Both the position numbers and the translations under genes were made by a program. The notes beneath the pieces are model-generated. The model had not been told where the DNA came from. It ran no database searches and was given only the letters and a program-made list of their open reading frames with translations. Positions 47,086 to 54,076 of a DNA stretch of 64,000 nt are shown here, piece after piece. The stretch spans positions 296,365 to 360,364 of the forward strand of contig NZ_PVNG01000013.1 of assembly GCF_003001935.1 (NCBI RefSeq), read 5' to 3'. This DNA is from Nonomuraea fuscirosea. Its GTDB lineage: Bacteria; Actinomycetota; Actinomycetes; Streptosporangiales; Streptosporangiaceae. Numbering within the stretch: position 1 is the first letter of the stretch; the number at the start of each line of letters is the position of its first letter.

Positions 47086-48729
47086 ATGACCAGCAGGAGA
47101 CGAACGCGCTTCTCCCTCGCCCTGACCACGATGCTGACGCTGACGGCAGCGGCCGTCGCGGTCGGCCCGTCCCTGCCGGCGCAGGCGCTGGAGAACGGCG
47201 TGGGCCGCACCCCGCCGATGGGCTGGAACACCTGGAACACCTTCGGGTGCAACATCAGCGAGTCGCTGATCAAGCAGACGGCCGACGCGATCGTCAGCTC
47301 CGGCATGCGCGACCTGGGCTACGAGTACGTCGTGGTCGACGACTGCTGGTTCGACCCCAACCGCGACTCGTCCGGAAACCTCCAGGCCAACCTGTCCCGG
47401 TTCCCGAGCGGCATGAAGGCGCTCGGCGACTACCTGCACGCCAGGAACCTGAAGTTCGGCCTGTACCAGGCGCCGCTGGACCGGACCTGCGCCCAGTACT
47501 TCGGCTCCTACCCGGGCGCGACCGGCAGCCTCGGCCACGAGGTCCAGGACGCCCGGCAGTTCGCCGCCTGGGGCGTCGACTACCTCAAGTACGACTGGTG
47601 CTCCCCCACCGGCACCATCGACGACCAGGTGCGCACCTTCGCGAAGATGCGCGACGCGCTGGCCGCGAGCGGCCGGCCGATCCTCTACAGCATCAACCCC
47701 AACAGCATCCACGAGAAGACCGGCCCGCAGCGCGACTGGGGCGACGTCGCCAACATCTGGCGCACGACCGAGGACATCACCAACGCCTGGAACACCGGGC
47801 AGACCAACGGATACCCGATGGGCATCCAGAACATCGTCAACGTCAACGTCCCGCTCGCCGGCCGGGCCCGGCCGGGGCAGTTCAACGACCCCGACATGAT
47901 GGTCGTCGGCCGGGGCGGAATGAACGACACCGAGATGCGCAGTCACTTCGCCCTCTGGGCCGTCATGGCCGCCCCGCTCATCGCCGGCAACGACGTCCGC
48001 AACATGGACTCCGCGACCTCGGCGATCCTCAAGAACGCGAACCTCACCGCCATCAACCAGGACCCGCTCGGTCTCCAGGCCACCCAGGTCAGCAATGACG
48101 GCACCCGCCGCGTCCTGGCCAAACGGCTGAACAACGGCGACGTCGCGGTCGCCCTGTTCAACCAGGGCGGCAGCACCACCACGATCAGCACCACCGCCTC
48201 CGCCATCGGCCTGACCGGCGGCCCGTTCACCCTCCGTGACGCCTGGACGAACGCCGTCACCACGACGACCGGCGCCATCTCGGCGAGCGTCCCCGCCCAC
48301 GGCACCGCCGTGTACCGGGTCAGCGGCGGCACCCCCGCCCCGACGGGCAACCGCATCCAGGGCGCCGGCTCCGGCCGGTGCCTCGACGTGACCGGCGCCT
48401 CCCAGACCAACGGCACCCAGGTGGTCATCTGGGACTGCCACCAGCAGACCAACCAGCAGTGGACGAGCACGTCCGCCGGTGAGCTGCGCGTCTACGGCAC
48501 CAAGTGCCTGGACGTCGACCACGCCGGCACCGCCGACGGCACCGGCGTCATCATCTGGGACTGCAACGGCCAGAGCAACCAGAGATGGCGCTTCAACACG
48601 GACGGCAGCATCACCGCGGTCGGGGCGAACAAGTGCCTGGACGTAGCGGGCAACGCCACGGCCAACGGCACCAGACTGCAGATCTGGACCTGCACAGGCG
48701 CCGCCAACCAACGCTGGTCCCGCACCTAG
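47086..48729 (+). CDS. Secreted GH27 alpha-galactosidase/beta-L-arabinopyranosidase-like with CBM13
   Basis: A secreted 547-residue enzyme. A signal peptide (cut near QALEN) is followed by a GH27 barrel with PPMGWNTWNTFGCN, the nucleophile in VDYLKYDWC (~D170) and the acid/base in WRTTEDI (~D230), a short beta domain, then a ricin trefoil (~420-547). The substrate loop reads LYQAPLDRTC in place of the usual YSDAG of alpha-galactosidases, so a different sugar such as beta-L-arabinopyranose is possible. GAGGAGAG precedes the ATG. A hairpin upstream separates it from the GH62 gene, so it may have its own promoter. Confidence 0.88.
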   Translation: MTSRRRTRFSLALTTMLTLTAAAVAVGPSLPAQALENGVGRTPPMGWNTWNTFGCNISESLIKQTADAIVSSGMRDLGYEYVVVDDCWFDPNRDSSGNLQANLSRFPSGMKALGDYLHARNLKFGLYQAPLDRTCAQYFGSYPGATGSLGHEVQDARQFAAWGVDYLKYDWCSPTGTIDDQVRTFAKMRDALAASGRPILYSINPNSIHEKTGPQRDWGDVANIWRTTEDITNAWNTGQTNGYPMGIQNIVNVNVPLAGRARPGQFNDPDMMVVGRGGMNDTEMRSHFALWAVMAAPLIAGNDVRNMDSATSAILKNANLTAINQDPLGLQATQVSNDGTRRVLAKRLNNGDVAVALFNQGGSTTTISTTASAIGLTGGPFTLRDAWTNAVTTTTGAISASVPAHGTAVYRVSGGTPAPTGNRIQGAGSGRCLDVTGASQTNGTQVVIWDCHQQTNQQWTSTSAGELRVYGTKCLDVDHAGTADGTGVIIWDCNGQSNQRWRFNTDGSITAVGANKCLDVAGNATANGTRLQIWTCTGAANQRWSRT

Positions 48730-48798
48730 GAACCGTCCAGCAACCGTCCCAACGGCCCGATCCCGGCCGCAGGCTCGGGCCCTCCAGCCGTATCTGAT

Positions 48799-49335
48799 TC
48801 AGCGGTGCCGCACCCAGACGTTCGGTTCCACCAACTCGCCCCGGTCATGCCGTCGATCGATCATCACCGGGGCGAGGGCACCTGGCACGACATAGGAACC
48901 GGAGTCTGGAAACGGCATACCGGCCCACCTCTCCCAGTCCACGACAGAACCCGTCATCACCACGGAGCGCTCCGCCGGGCCCCCATCCGGTGATGGGTCC
49001 GCAACCACGGATCCAGCGGAGCGCCGTCCGGCCGCGTCCAGGTCATGAACCGGCTCATCGGGGTCAGCGGAAAACGCGCCTTCACACGTCGTCGTAACCA
49101 CCTGCAGGTCCTCTACGCTCCCGTTCCACCGCATCGGAACACCCCAGCCCCCGGCCACGATCCGGTCGTCTCCATCGACGAGCAGCAGCTGCGGCTCCGG
49201 GACGTACTCCCGTACCCGTTCCAGATACCGCCCCGCCACGGGGTCGTGGAAGATGAACTCGGGCCAGTCGGAACCGAAGATCTCGTCAGTCTGCCGGTGC
49301 AGATCGGGTCGCTCGGCGAAGACGAAAGTCCGCAT
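48799..49335 (-). pseudogene. GNAT-type acetyltransferase remnant with internal deletions and frameshifts
   Basis: The remains of a GNAT-like protein. The start (MRTFVFAERPDL ... GWGVPMRWNGSVEDL) and the end (VVMTGSVVDWERW ... VEPNVWVRHR) read in one frame and look like the two ends of a ~250-residue family. Between them the reading frame is meaningless, but a different frame at about 48975-49080 reads KARFPLTPMSRFMTWTRPDG, which is the expected middle part. The central acetyl-CoA-binding segment is absent. I infer at least one ~45-residue deletion plus a second small one that restores the frame. A start at 49335 is better than 49410. Confidence 0.75.
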
Positions 49336-49417
49336 GTCCACGACACCGACCCTACGCAGCCCGGCATCGAGTCCCCCGCTTCGGCGCAGAACCACCCAGC
49401 TCTCCGGCATTCATCGT

Positions 49418-51454
49418 TCAGCGGCCGGTCAGGGACCTGAAGTGGGTAAGTCTGTCGAGGTCCTTGCGCACGTCGGCATGGTCGCGGCCCAGCACGCGGA
49501 CACGTACCGGAATCAGCTCCTCATACAGCTCGCAGGCCCGCCCCGGATCGCCGGCCTCGCCGGTCCAGCGGGCCAGGGCGGCGCGGACGAGGAGGGTTTC
49601 CGGGTGCTCGGGGCCCGAGACCCGGTCGCGGTCGACGGCGACGGCGGCCATCAGGTCGCGGGCGATGACCGGGTCGCCGGCCCGGCCGCACCAGTGGGCG
49701 TGATTGGCACGGATGGTGAGGGTGTCATGGCGGTCCGCACCGTAGACGCGGACGGCGACGGGAATGAGGGCGGCCAGCCGGTCGCGGGCTGCCTCGGCGT
49801 CGCCCGCCTCGCCGGTCTGCCAGGCCAGGTTACCGATGACCTGGAGGGTCTCCGGATGTTCCGGGCCGGAGACGCGCTCGCGCAGGGGAAGGAGTTCGGC
49901 GCACAGGTCGCGGGCGGCCGCGGCCTCGCCGGACTTGCCGGTCCAGAACGCCAGGCGGTCCCACGCGGTCAAGGTGTCCTCGTGTGTCAGGCCCAGCACG
50001 CGTTTGCGGCCTTCCAGGACGTCGGCGTACTGCTCGCGGGCGGTCGGGAAGTCGCCGGCCAGCCCGATCACGAAGGCGACGTCGTCCATCGACCACAGGG
50101 TGTCCGGGTGGTCGGGGCCGAGGCGCTCCAGACGGGTGGCCAGCACCCGTTCGTGCAGCAGGCGCGAGGTGGGATAGTCGCCGCTCCAGGCCAGGAACTC
50201 GGCGACGCGGCGGAAGGCGGGCTCGAAGGGGTCGAGCGCGGCGGCGACGTGCGGCAGCAGCCGGGCGAAGACCGGCCAGTCCTTGCGGTGCTCGGGCACC
50301 TCGGGGACCGCCGCGGCCAGCACCTCCGCCGCGGCGGCGCGCCAGTCCCGCTGCTCGGCCACCTGGTCCAGGACCACCAGCCGGACCAGCCGGTGCACGG
50401 ACATGCTCCCGTCGCCGACGGGCCGGATCAGGGAGTACGCCCGCAACGCCCGTACGGCGTCGTCCACCGCCGCGTCGTCGTCGAGCAGCGGCCCCAGCAG
50501 GCTCCGTGCCTCCGCCGTGGGCGAGGCGGCCGGGAGCAGCAGGCGCAGCGGGATGTCGTCGGGTGCGAGGCAGGCGAAGAAGCGCAGCATCGCGATGGCC
50601 TCGGGATTGCGCCCGGCCAGGCGGTCCAGGGCCAGCGTCCAGGTCGCGGAGACCGGCTGGTCGTACTCCCAGGGGCGCCCCCTGCTCAGCAGCTCGGTGC
50701 GGCGCCGACGCAGCAGGGCCAGGTATTCCCTCAGTGTTCGCCCGGATTCGAGGGTGTACGCCGCCGCCTGCTCCAAAGCTAGCGGCAGCAGTCCCAGCTC
50801 CCTGGCCACCTCGGCGGAGGAGCCGGGATCGTCGTCCCCGGTCCTGGTCCGCAGGAAGTCGGCGGCCACCTCGGGTTCGAGCGTGTCCACCTCGATGCCC
50901 AGCGGAGGCGGCCAGTGGGCGTACCGGCTGGTGATCAGCACGTGCCCGTGCCCGGCAGGAGGCAGCACCCGGCGGATCGCCCCAGGATCGGTGACGTTGT
51001 CCAGAACGAGCAGCCACGGCCCGGGGTGCACGGCCAGGGCGGCATGCACCTGGGCGGCCGGATCGGCGCCGTCGACCAGGCCGCGCACGCCCAGGAGCAG
51101 CGCCAGCTCCGACAGGCCGTTCGACAGCACGACCTCGTCCTCCGCCGCGAACTGCCACACGAGGCGGTAGCCGTCCTGGTGGCGGTACGCGTACTCCAGC
51201 GCCGCGCTCGTCTTGCCCACCCCACCCAGACCGTGCAGCACCACCACCGCGGGCAACGCACCCGCCGCACGGAACCGCCGCTCGATCCCGGCCAGCAACG
51301 ACTCACGCCCGGCCAGCCGCAGGGGCCGGGGCATCAGCCGTACGGGACGCGACGGAGCCGCCGGCCGCTCCTGGTACAGCGTCCCGATCGCGATCCCACC
51401 ACGATCGGCCTGAACAACCCCGGGACCGGTCAGCTGTCGAACGACCCCGGCCAC
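49418..51454 (-). CDS. STAND NTPase: NB-ARC domain with TPR sensor
   Basis: A 678-residue cytoplasmic signalling ATPase. The NB-ARC domain (~45-310) has Walker A LHGLGGVGKTS, Walker B LLVLDNV and the sensor segment ITSRYAHWP followed by GLLPLALEQAAAY. A winged-helix-like region and about seven TPR repeats of kinesin-light-chain type (RLGPDHPDTL, GPEHPETL, GRDHADV) follow. No effector domain is fused; the first 40 residues hold the motif VQADRGGIAIG. The GTG start lies inside the preceding gene (25 bp overlap), so the two are made together. STAND proteins act in immunity, regulation or conflict; which one applies here is not shown. Confidence 0.86.
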   Translation of the reverse strand: MAGVVRQLTGPGVVQADRGGIAIGTLYQERPAAPSRPVRLMPRPLRLAGRESLLAGIERRFRAAGALPAVVVLHGLGGVGKTSAALEYAYRHQDGYRLVWQFAAEDEVVLSNGLSELALLLGVRGLVDGADPAAQVHAALAVHPGPWLLVLDNVTDPGAIRRVLPPAGHGHVLITSRYAHWPPPLGIEVDTLEPEVAADFLRTRTGDDDPGSSAEVARELGLLPLALEQAAAYTLESGRTLREYLALLRRRRTELLSRGRPWEYDQPVSATWTLALDRLAGRNPEAIAMLRFFACLAPDDIPLRLLLPAASPTAEARSLLGPLLDDDAAVDDAVRALRAYSLIRPVGDGSMSVHRLVRLVVLDQVAEQRDWRAAAAEVLAAAVPEVPEHRKDWPVFARLLPHVAAALDPFEPAFRRVAEFLAWSGDYPTSRLLHERVLATRLERLGPDHPDTLWSMDDVAFVIGLAGDFPTAREQYADVLEGRKRVLGLTHEDTLTAWDRLAFWTGKSGEAAAARDLCAELLPLRERVSGPEHPETLQVIGNLAWQTGEAGDAEAARDRLAALIPVAVRVYGADRHDTLTIRANHAHWCGRAGDPVIARDLMAAVAVDRDRVSGPEHPETLLVRAALARWTGEAGDPGRACELYEELIPVRVRVLGRDHADVRKDLDRLTHFRSLTGR

Positions 51455-52149
51455 GGAGGGTTTCCAGAACCCACCGCCCCCTCCCCAAACTCCGGACCAC
51501 CGCTGGACACCAGATTCCCCGTCGCCGCCTGACTCCCTGGCGCCACCTGACTTCCCGTCGCCGCTTGGCTTCCCGTTACCGCCTGACTTCCCGTCCCCGC
51601 CTGGCCTCCTGTTGCCACCTGGCTCCCTGGCGCCGCCTGGCTTCCCGTCGCCGCCTCATTTTCTGGCGCTGCCTGACTCCCCGTCGCCGCTTGGCCCTCT
51701 GTTGCCGCCTGGCCTCCCGTTACCGCCTGACTCCCTGTGGACACCGACCCGTGGATCACTCCTGCCGCGACGCCGCCGTGCGACGCCTCGATTCTGATAG
51801 ACCCACCGGCCGCCAGCCCATGATCGCCAGCCTGTGCTCCCCCAGGCGGTCGCAAGTCACCGACCAGGCGCTCGAGTTCGGCGGCGAACGCCGGATCGTT
51901 CTCCGCCGCCTCCTCCAGCGCCAGCCGCACCCGCTGCCGAGTCCGCGGGCTCTCCCGCCCCTCCTCGGTCTCCTCCGCGAGTTGCGTCAAGGCGGGCTCG
52001 TTCCCCAGACGCTCGGCCACGACCTCGTGCAACCGGTCCATCCCGGCGTCGATGGCCAGATCCACTTCCTCATCGGCCCGCCGGAACACCCGCCCGAACT
52101 TCTGCACCAAGTAGCCCACCACGTACCCGGCCAGCAATTCCAGCTCCAT
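51430..52149 (-). CDS. Small partner protein with hexapeptide repeats, coupled to the STAND ATPase
   Basis: A 239-residue protein that I cannot assign to a family. The N-terminus (GYVVGYLVQKFGRVFRRADEEVDLAIDAGMDRLHEVV) looks helical, amphipathic and possibly membrane-associated, with further charged helix to ~95. A motif IEASHGGVAAGVIHG (~120) resembles VQADRGGIAIG in the ATPase. The last ~90 residues are about twelve hexapeptide repeats of the type QAATGS. The ATG at 52149 has a perfect AGGAGG site; the longer frame to 52323 runs into the response-regulator remnant. The 25 bp overlap suggests it works with the STAND protein, perhaps as an adaptor or effector. Confidence 0.72.
   Translation of the reverse strand: MELELLAGYVVGYLVQKFGRVFRRADEEVDLAIDAGMDRLHEVVAERLGNEPALTQLAEETEEGRESPRTRQRVRLALEEAAENDPAFAAELERLVGDLRPPGGAQAGDHGLAAGGSIRIEASHGGVAAGVIHGSVSTGSQAVTGGQAATEGQAATGSQAAPENEAATGSQAAPGSQVATGGQAGTGSQAVTGSQAATGSQVAPGSQAATGNLVSSGGPEFGEGAVGSGNPPWPGSFDS
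51513..51728. repeat. 18 bp tandem repeat, 12 units
   Basis: Twelve consecutive 18 bp units with small differences encode the hexapeptide tail of the gene at 51430-52149. The unit is a multiple of three, so copy changes keep the frame. Confidence 0.85.
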
Positions 52150-52255
52150 GCCCACCTCCTCTTGGCTATCGCGCTCCTCTCCCCCGCTGTTTCGGCCCGG
52201 CCGATCGCCACCCGGCAACCCCAGCAGCAGAAGCGGCCAGCCCCACGATCCCCAG

Positions 52256-52900
52256 CCGAGGATGCCCCCGTCGCAGCCGATGGCGAGCGGCCGTGCGGTC
52301 CTTGGCCCCGAGCTTGCCGACATGTGGGTGAGACGCCTCTTGACGATGGCCCGCTGATGAACAACAGCGCCGCGATTACCCGAGCTGAACAGCAGCGCCG
52401 CGATCTCTCAGGCTGAACAGCAACCCAACGAACTCCCGGCCTGAACAGCAGCGCCGCGATTTCTAGGGCTCAGAGCGACTCGGCGATCTCCCGGGCTGGA
52501 CAGCTGCGCCACGATCTCCAGGCTGGACATCGACTCGGTGATCTGGGCTGGACAGCAGTGCGGTGATCTCCCAGGTTGGACAGCAACTCGGTGATCTGGG
52601 CTGCACAGCAGCACGGTGATCTCCTGATTGGAGAAACCTTCGGCGACCGGGCGCAGCACGTCGCTCTCGCGGCTGCTCAGCGTGTCGTCGCCGGCGAGCA
52701 TACCCAGGGAGACGAACTGGGCGGCGATCTCCGGGGCAGCACGCTACGGCCGTGCGCGACGGCCCGTAAGGCGCCGAACAGTTCATCGCACGGAGCGTCC
52801 TTGAGCAGAGAGCCGGTGTCGCGTGGAGCCTGCTTGAACAGGTGGCCGGTTCTGATCTCCGCGAAGGTGTCGGAGTCGGTGTCGTACGTGGTGAAAGCAT
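52256..52900 (-). pseudogene. NarL-type response regulator remnant, HTH expanded by a minisatellite
   Basis: Pieces of one response regulator lie in order on this strand but in different frames: the end of the receiver domain (FTTYDTDSD ... LLKDAPCDELFGALRAVAHGRSVL), then after a one-base loss PEIAAQFVSLGMLAGDDTL, then the LuxR HTH (LSSRESDVLRPVAEGFSNQEITVLL), then ten copies of a 25-28 bp unit that encodes this NQEIxxLL segment, then the HTH end (AIVKRRLTHM and, after another shift, GKLGAKDRTAARHRL). The first half of the receiver with the phosphorylation site is not found. It cannot make a working protein. Confidence 0.8.
52358..52629. repeat. 25-28 bp tandem repeat, 10 units, inside an HTH remnant
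   Basis: Ten degenerate head-to-tail units of lengths 28, 28, 28, 28, 27, 27, 25, 28, 25 and 28 bp. On the minus strand each corresponds to the NQEIxxLL helix of the LuxR HTH. The lengths are mostly not multiples of three, so copies disrupt the frame. Confidence 0.85.
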
Positions 52901-53023
52901 CAGCGCCCTGGCCCGTGCACTGGGGCGGGACAGCGAGGCGGTTGCCCTGCCCGCCACGCATCCTCTTGGCCACAGGTGGTGCAGGCGACCAGCAGGGACG
53001 CATCGTTGTGCTTGTCATCGTCT

Positions 53024-53857
53024 TCATCGTGGTCGCCTCCATCGCCGTCCCGACGCGGACCTCTCGCCTCGGCTGAACGTGATCATCACCGGCGCCGCGA
53101 AAGGTCGCCTCGCAGGCTCCGACGTGGCCGGGACGTGATCACTTACGGGCGTGGCGGGGTGATCGCCTACGGGTACGGCGGGCGGAGAAGGACCGTGTGG
53201 AATGAGCTTGGGCATCAGCCAGTACATCGCGGCTATGAGGCCGGCCGTGCCGGCGATGGCCATCAGCGCGATAAGCCCCGGCAACCGAGCGTCGGTCGCC
53301 GAGTCACCCCTGTCTCTGGATGTGTGGCTGGAGTAGCTGTCCTGTCCGCCTTCACCGGACTTCGAGCTCCCGTCTGACTTCAAGCTCTCGTCTGACGTGG
53401 AACTCCCGGACGTCGAACTCCCACCAGACGTTGAACTGCCGGACATCGAACTCCCGTCTGACGTTGAGCTCCCGTCTGACGTTGAACTCCCGTCGTCCTT
53501 GCCGGGGGGCTGAAACGCCTCCGATCCGTGCTCCCCCCAGGGCGGCCCTGCGGTCTCGTCCGTAGTGGACTTGCTCGGCGCCCCTTCACCATCCCGCGGG
53601 TTCCTGCCCGTACTGGTACGAGACCGGCTGGAGGGTCGATCCCGACCGGGCCGTGCCCGTAGCGCATGGTCATCGCGGTCATCGTCGCCCCCTCCCTCAT
53701 CGTCGTCATCGTCATCGTCGTCGTCATCCGCCGCGACGAGCAGGACGTCGGCCACAGGTATCGGCTGAGAAGCCGGCCGGTCGGCGGGCGTCGGACCGCC
53801 GGCGACAACAAGAGCGACTGCGGCCAGAGACAGCACCCACCGCAATCCGCTCACCAC
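53024..53857 (-). CDS. Hypothetical membrane protein with Asp-rich and Ser-rich repeats
   Basis: A 277-residue protein with no recognised family. It has an N-terminal hydrophobic signal (WVLSLAAVALVVAGG), a run of ten Asp followed by a charged region, a Ser/Asp/Gly repeat region (~125-175, units like GSSTSD), one membrane helix (LIALMAIAGTAGLIAAMYWLM, ~193-213) and a basic tail. The GTG at 53857 has GAGGGGGAC upstream; the frame to 53926 has no better site. It may display an acidic, serine-rich stalk outside the cell. Asp and Ser runs are encoded by short DNA repeats, so slippage may vary their length. Confidence 0.6.
   Translation of the reverse strand: MVSGLRWVLSLAAVALVVAGGPTPADRPASQPIPVADVLLVAADDDDDDDDDDEGGGDDDRDDHALRARPGRDRPSSRSRTSTGRNPRDGEGAPSKSTTDETAGPPWGEHGSEAFQPPGKDDGSSTSDGSSTSDGSSMSGSSTSGGSSTSGSSTSDESLKSDGSSKSGEGGQDSYSSHTSRDRGDSATDARLPGLIALMAIAGTAGLIAAMYWLMPKLIPHGPSPPAVPVGDHPATPVSDHVPATSEPARRPFAAPVMITFSRGERSASGRRWRRPR
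53360..53495. repeat. Ser-rich coding repeat, 12-18 bp units
   Basis: About eight imperfect units such as GACGGGAGTTCAACGTCA (minus strand) encode GSSTSD-type peptides in the gene at 53024-53857. Confidence 0.7.
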
Positions 53858-53963
53858 CGCGTCCCCCTCATCTCTCGGCTGCGCCCATCCTGACCAGCGG
53901 TGATTGGACCATGGTGAGTCGTACATGAGAACACCCTCATGTGGGTGGTCCCGGCAGCAACGA

Positions 53964-53999
53964 GGTCGGGTCCGTCCAATTCACTGGACGGACCCGACC
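53964..53999 (-). terminator. Strong hairpin after the protease-nuclease gene
   Basis: A perfect 15 bp inverted repeat (53964-53978 with 53985-53999) with a 6 nt loop lies about 80 bp past the leftward stop at 54077. It separates that gene from the membrane protein gene. A second, shorter palindrome (ACATGAG/CTCATGT, 53923-53942) follows. Confidence 0.8.
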
Positions 54000-54076
54000 A
54001 GGACGCGGGCGGTGTCGCTGAGCAAGGGCGGACGTGGGCGGACGTGGGCTCCGAGTCTTTTCAGGCGCCGACCCGT

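Noticed and set aside
49253..50782. 509-codon rightward open frame opposite the STAND ATPase
   Set aside because: Antisense shadow with no recognisable motif; the opposite strand has clear NB-ARC and TPR motifs.
52358..52629. Ten regularly spaced repeats that could suggest a CRISPR array
   Set aside because: Units are head-to-tail without unique spacers and correspond to HTH codons; no cas genes are present.
52901..53023. Rightward frame ending at 53076 with a hydrophobic segment (VVLVIVFIVVASIAV)
   Set aside because: It is a short segment without a clear start or ribosome site and runs antisense into the gene at 53024; support is too weak to call a gene.
53666..53893. Rightward frame with a hydrophobic Val/Ile run that resembles a membrane helix
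   Set aside because: The Val/Ile run is the antisense reading of the Asp-codon repeat in the leftward gene, so the hydrophobicity is an artefact.
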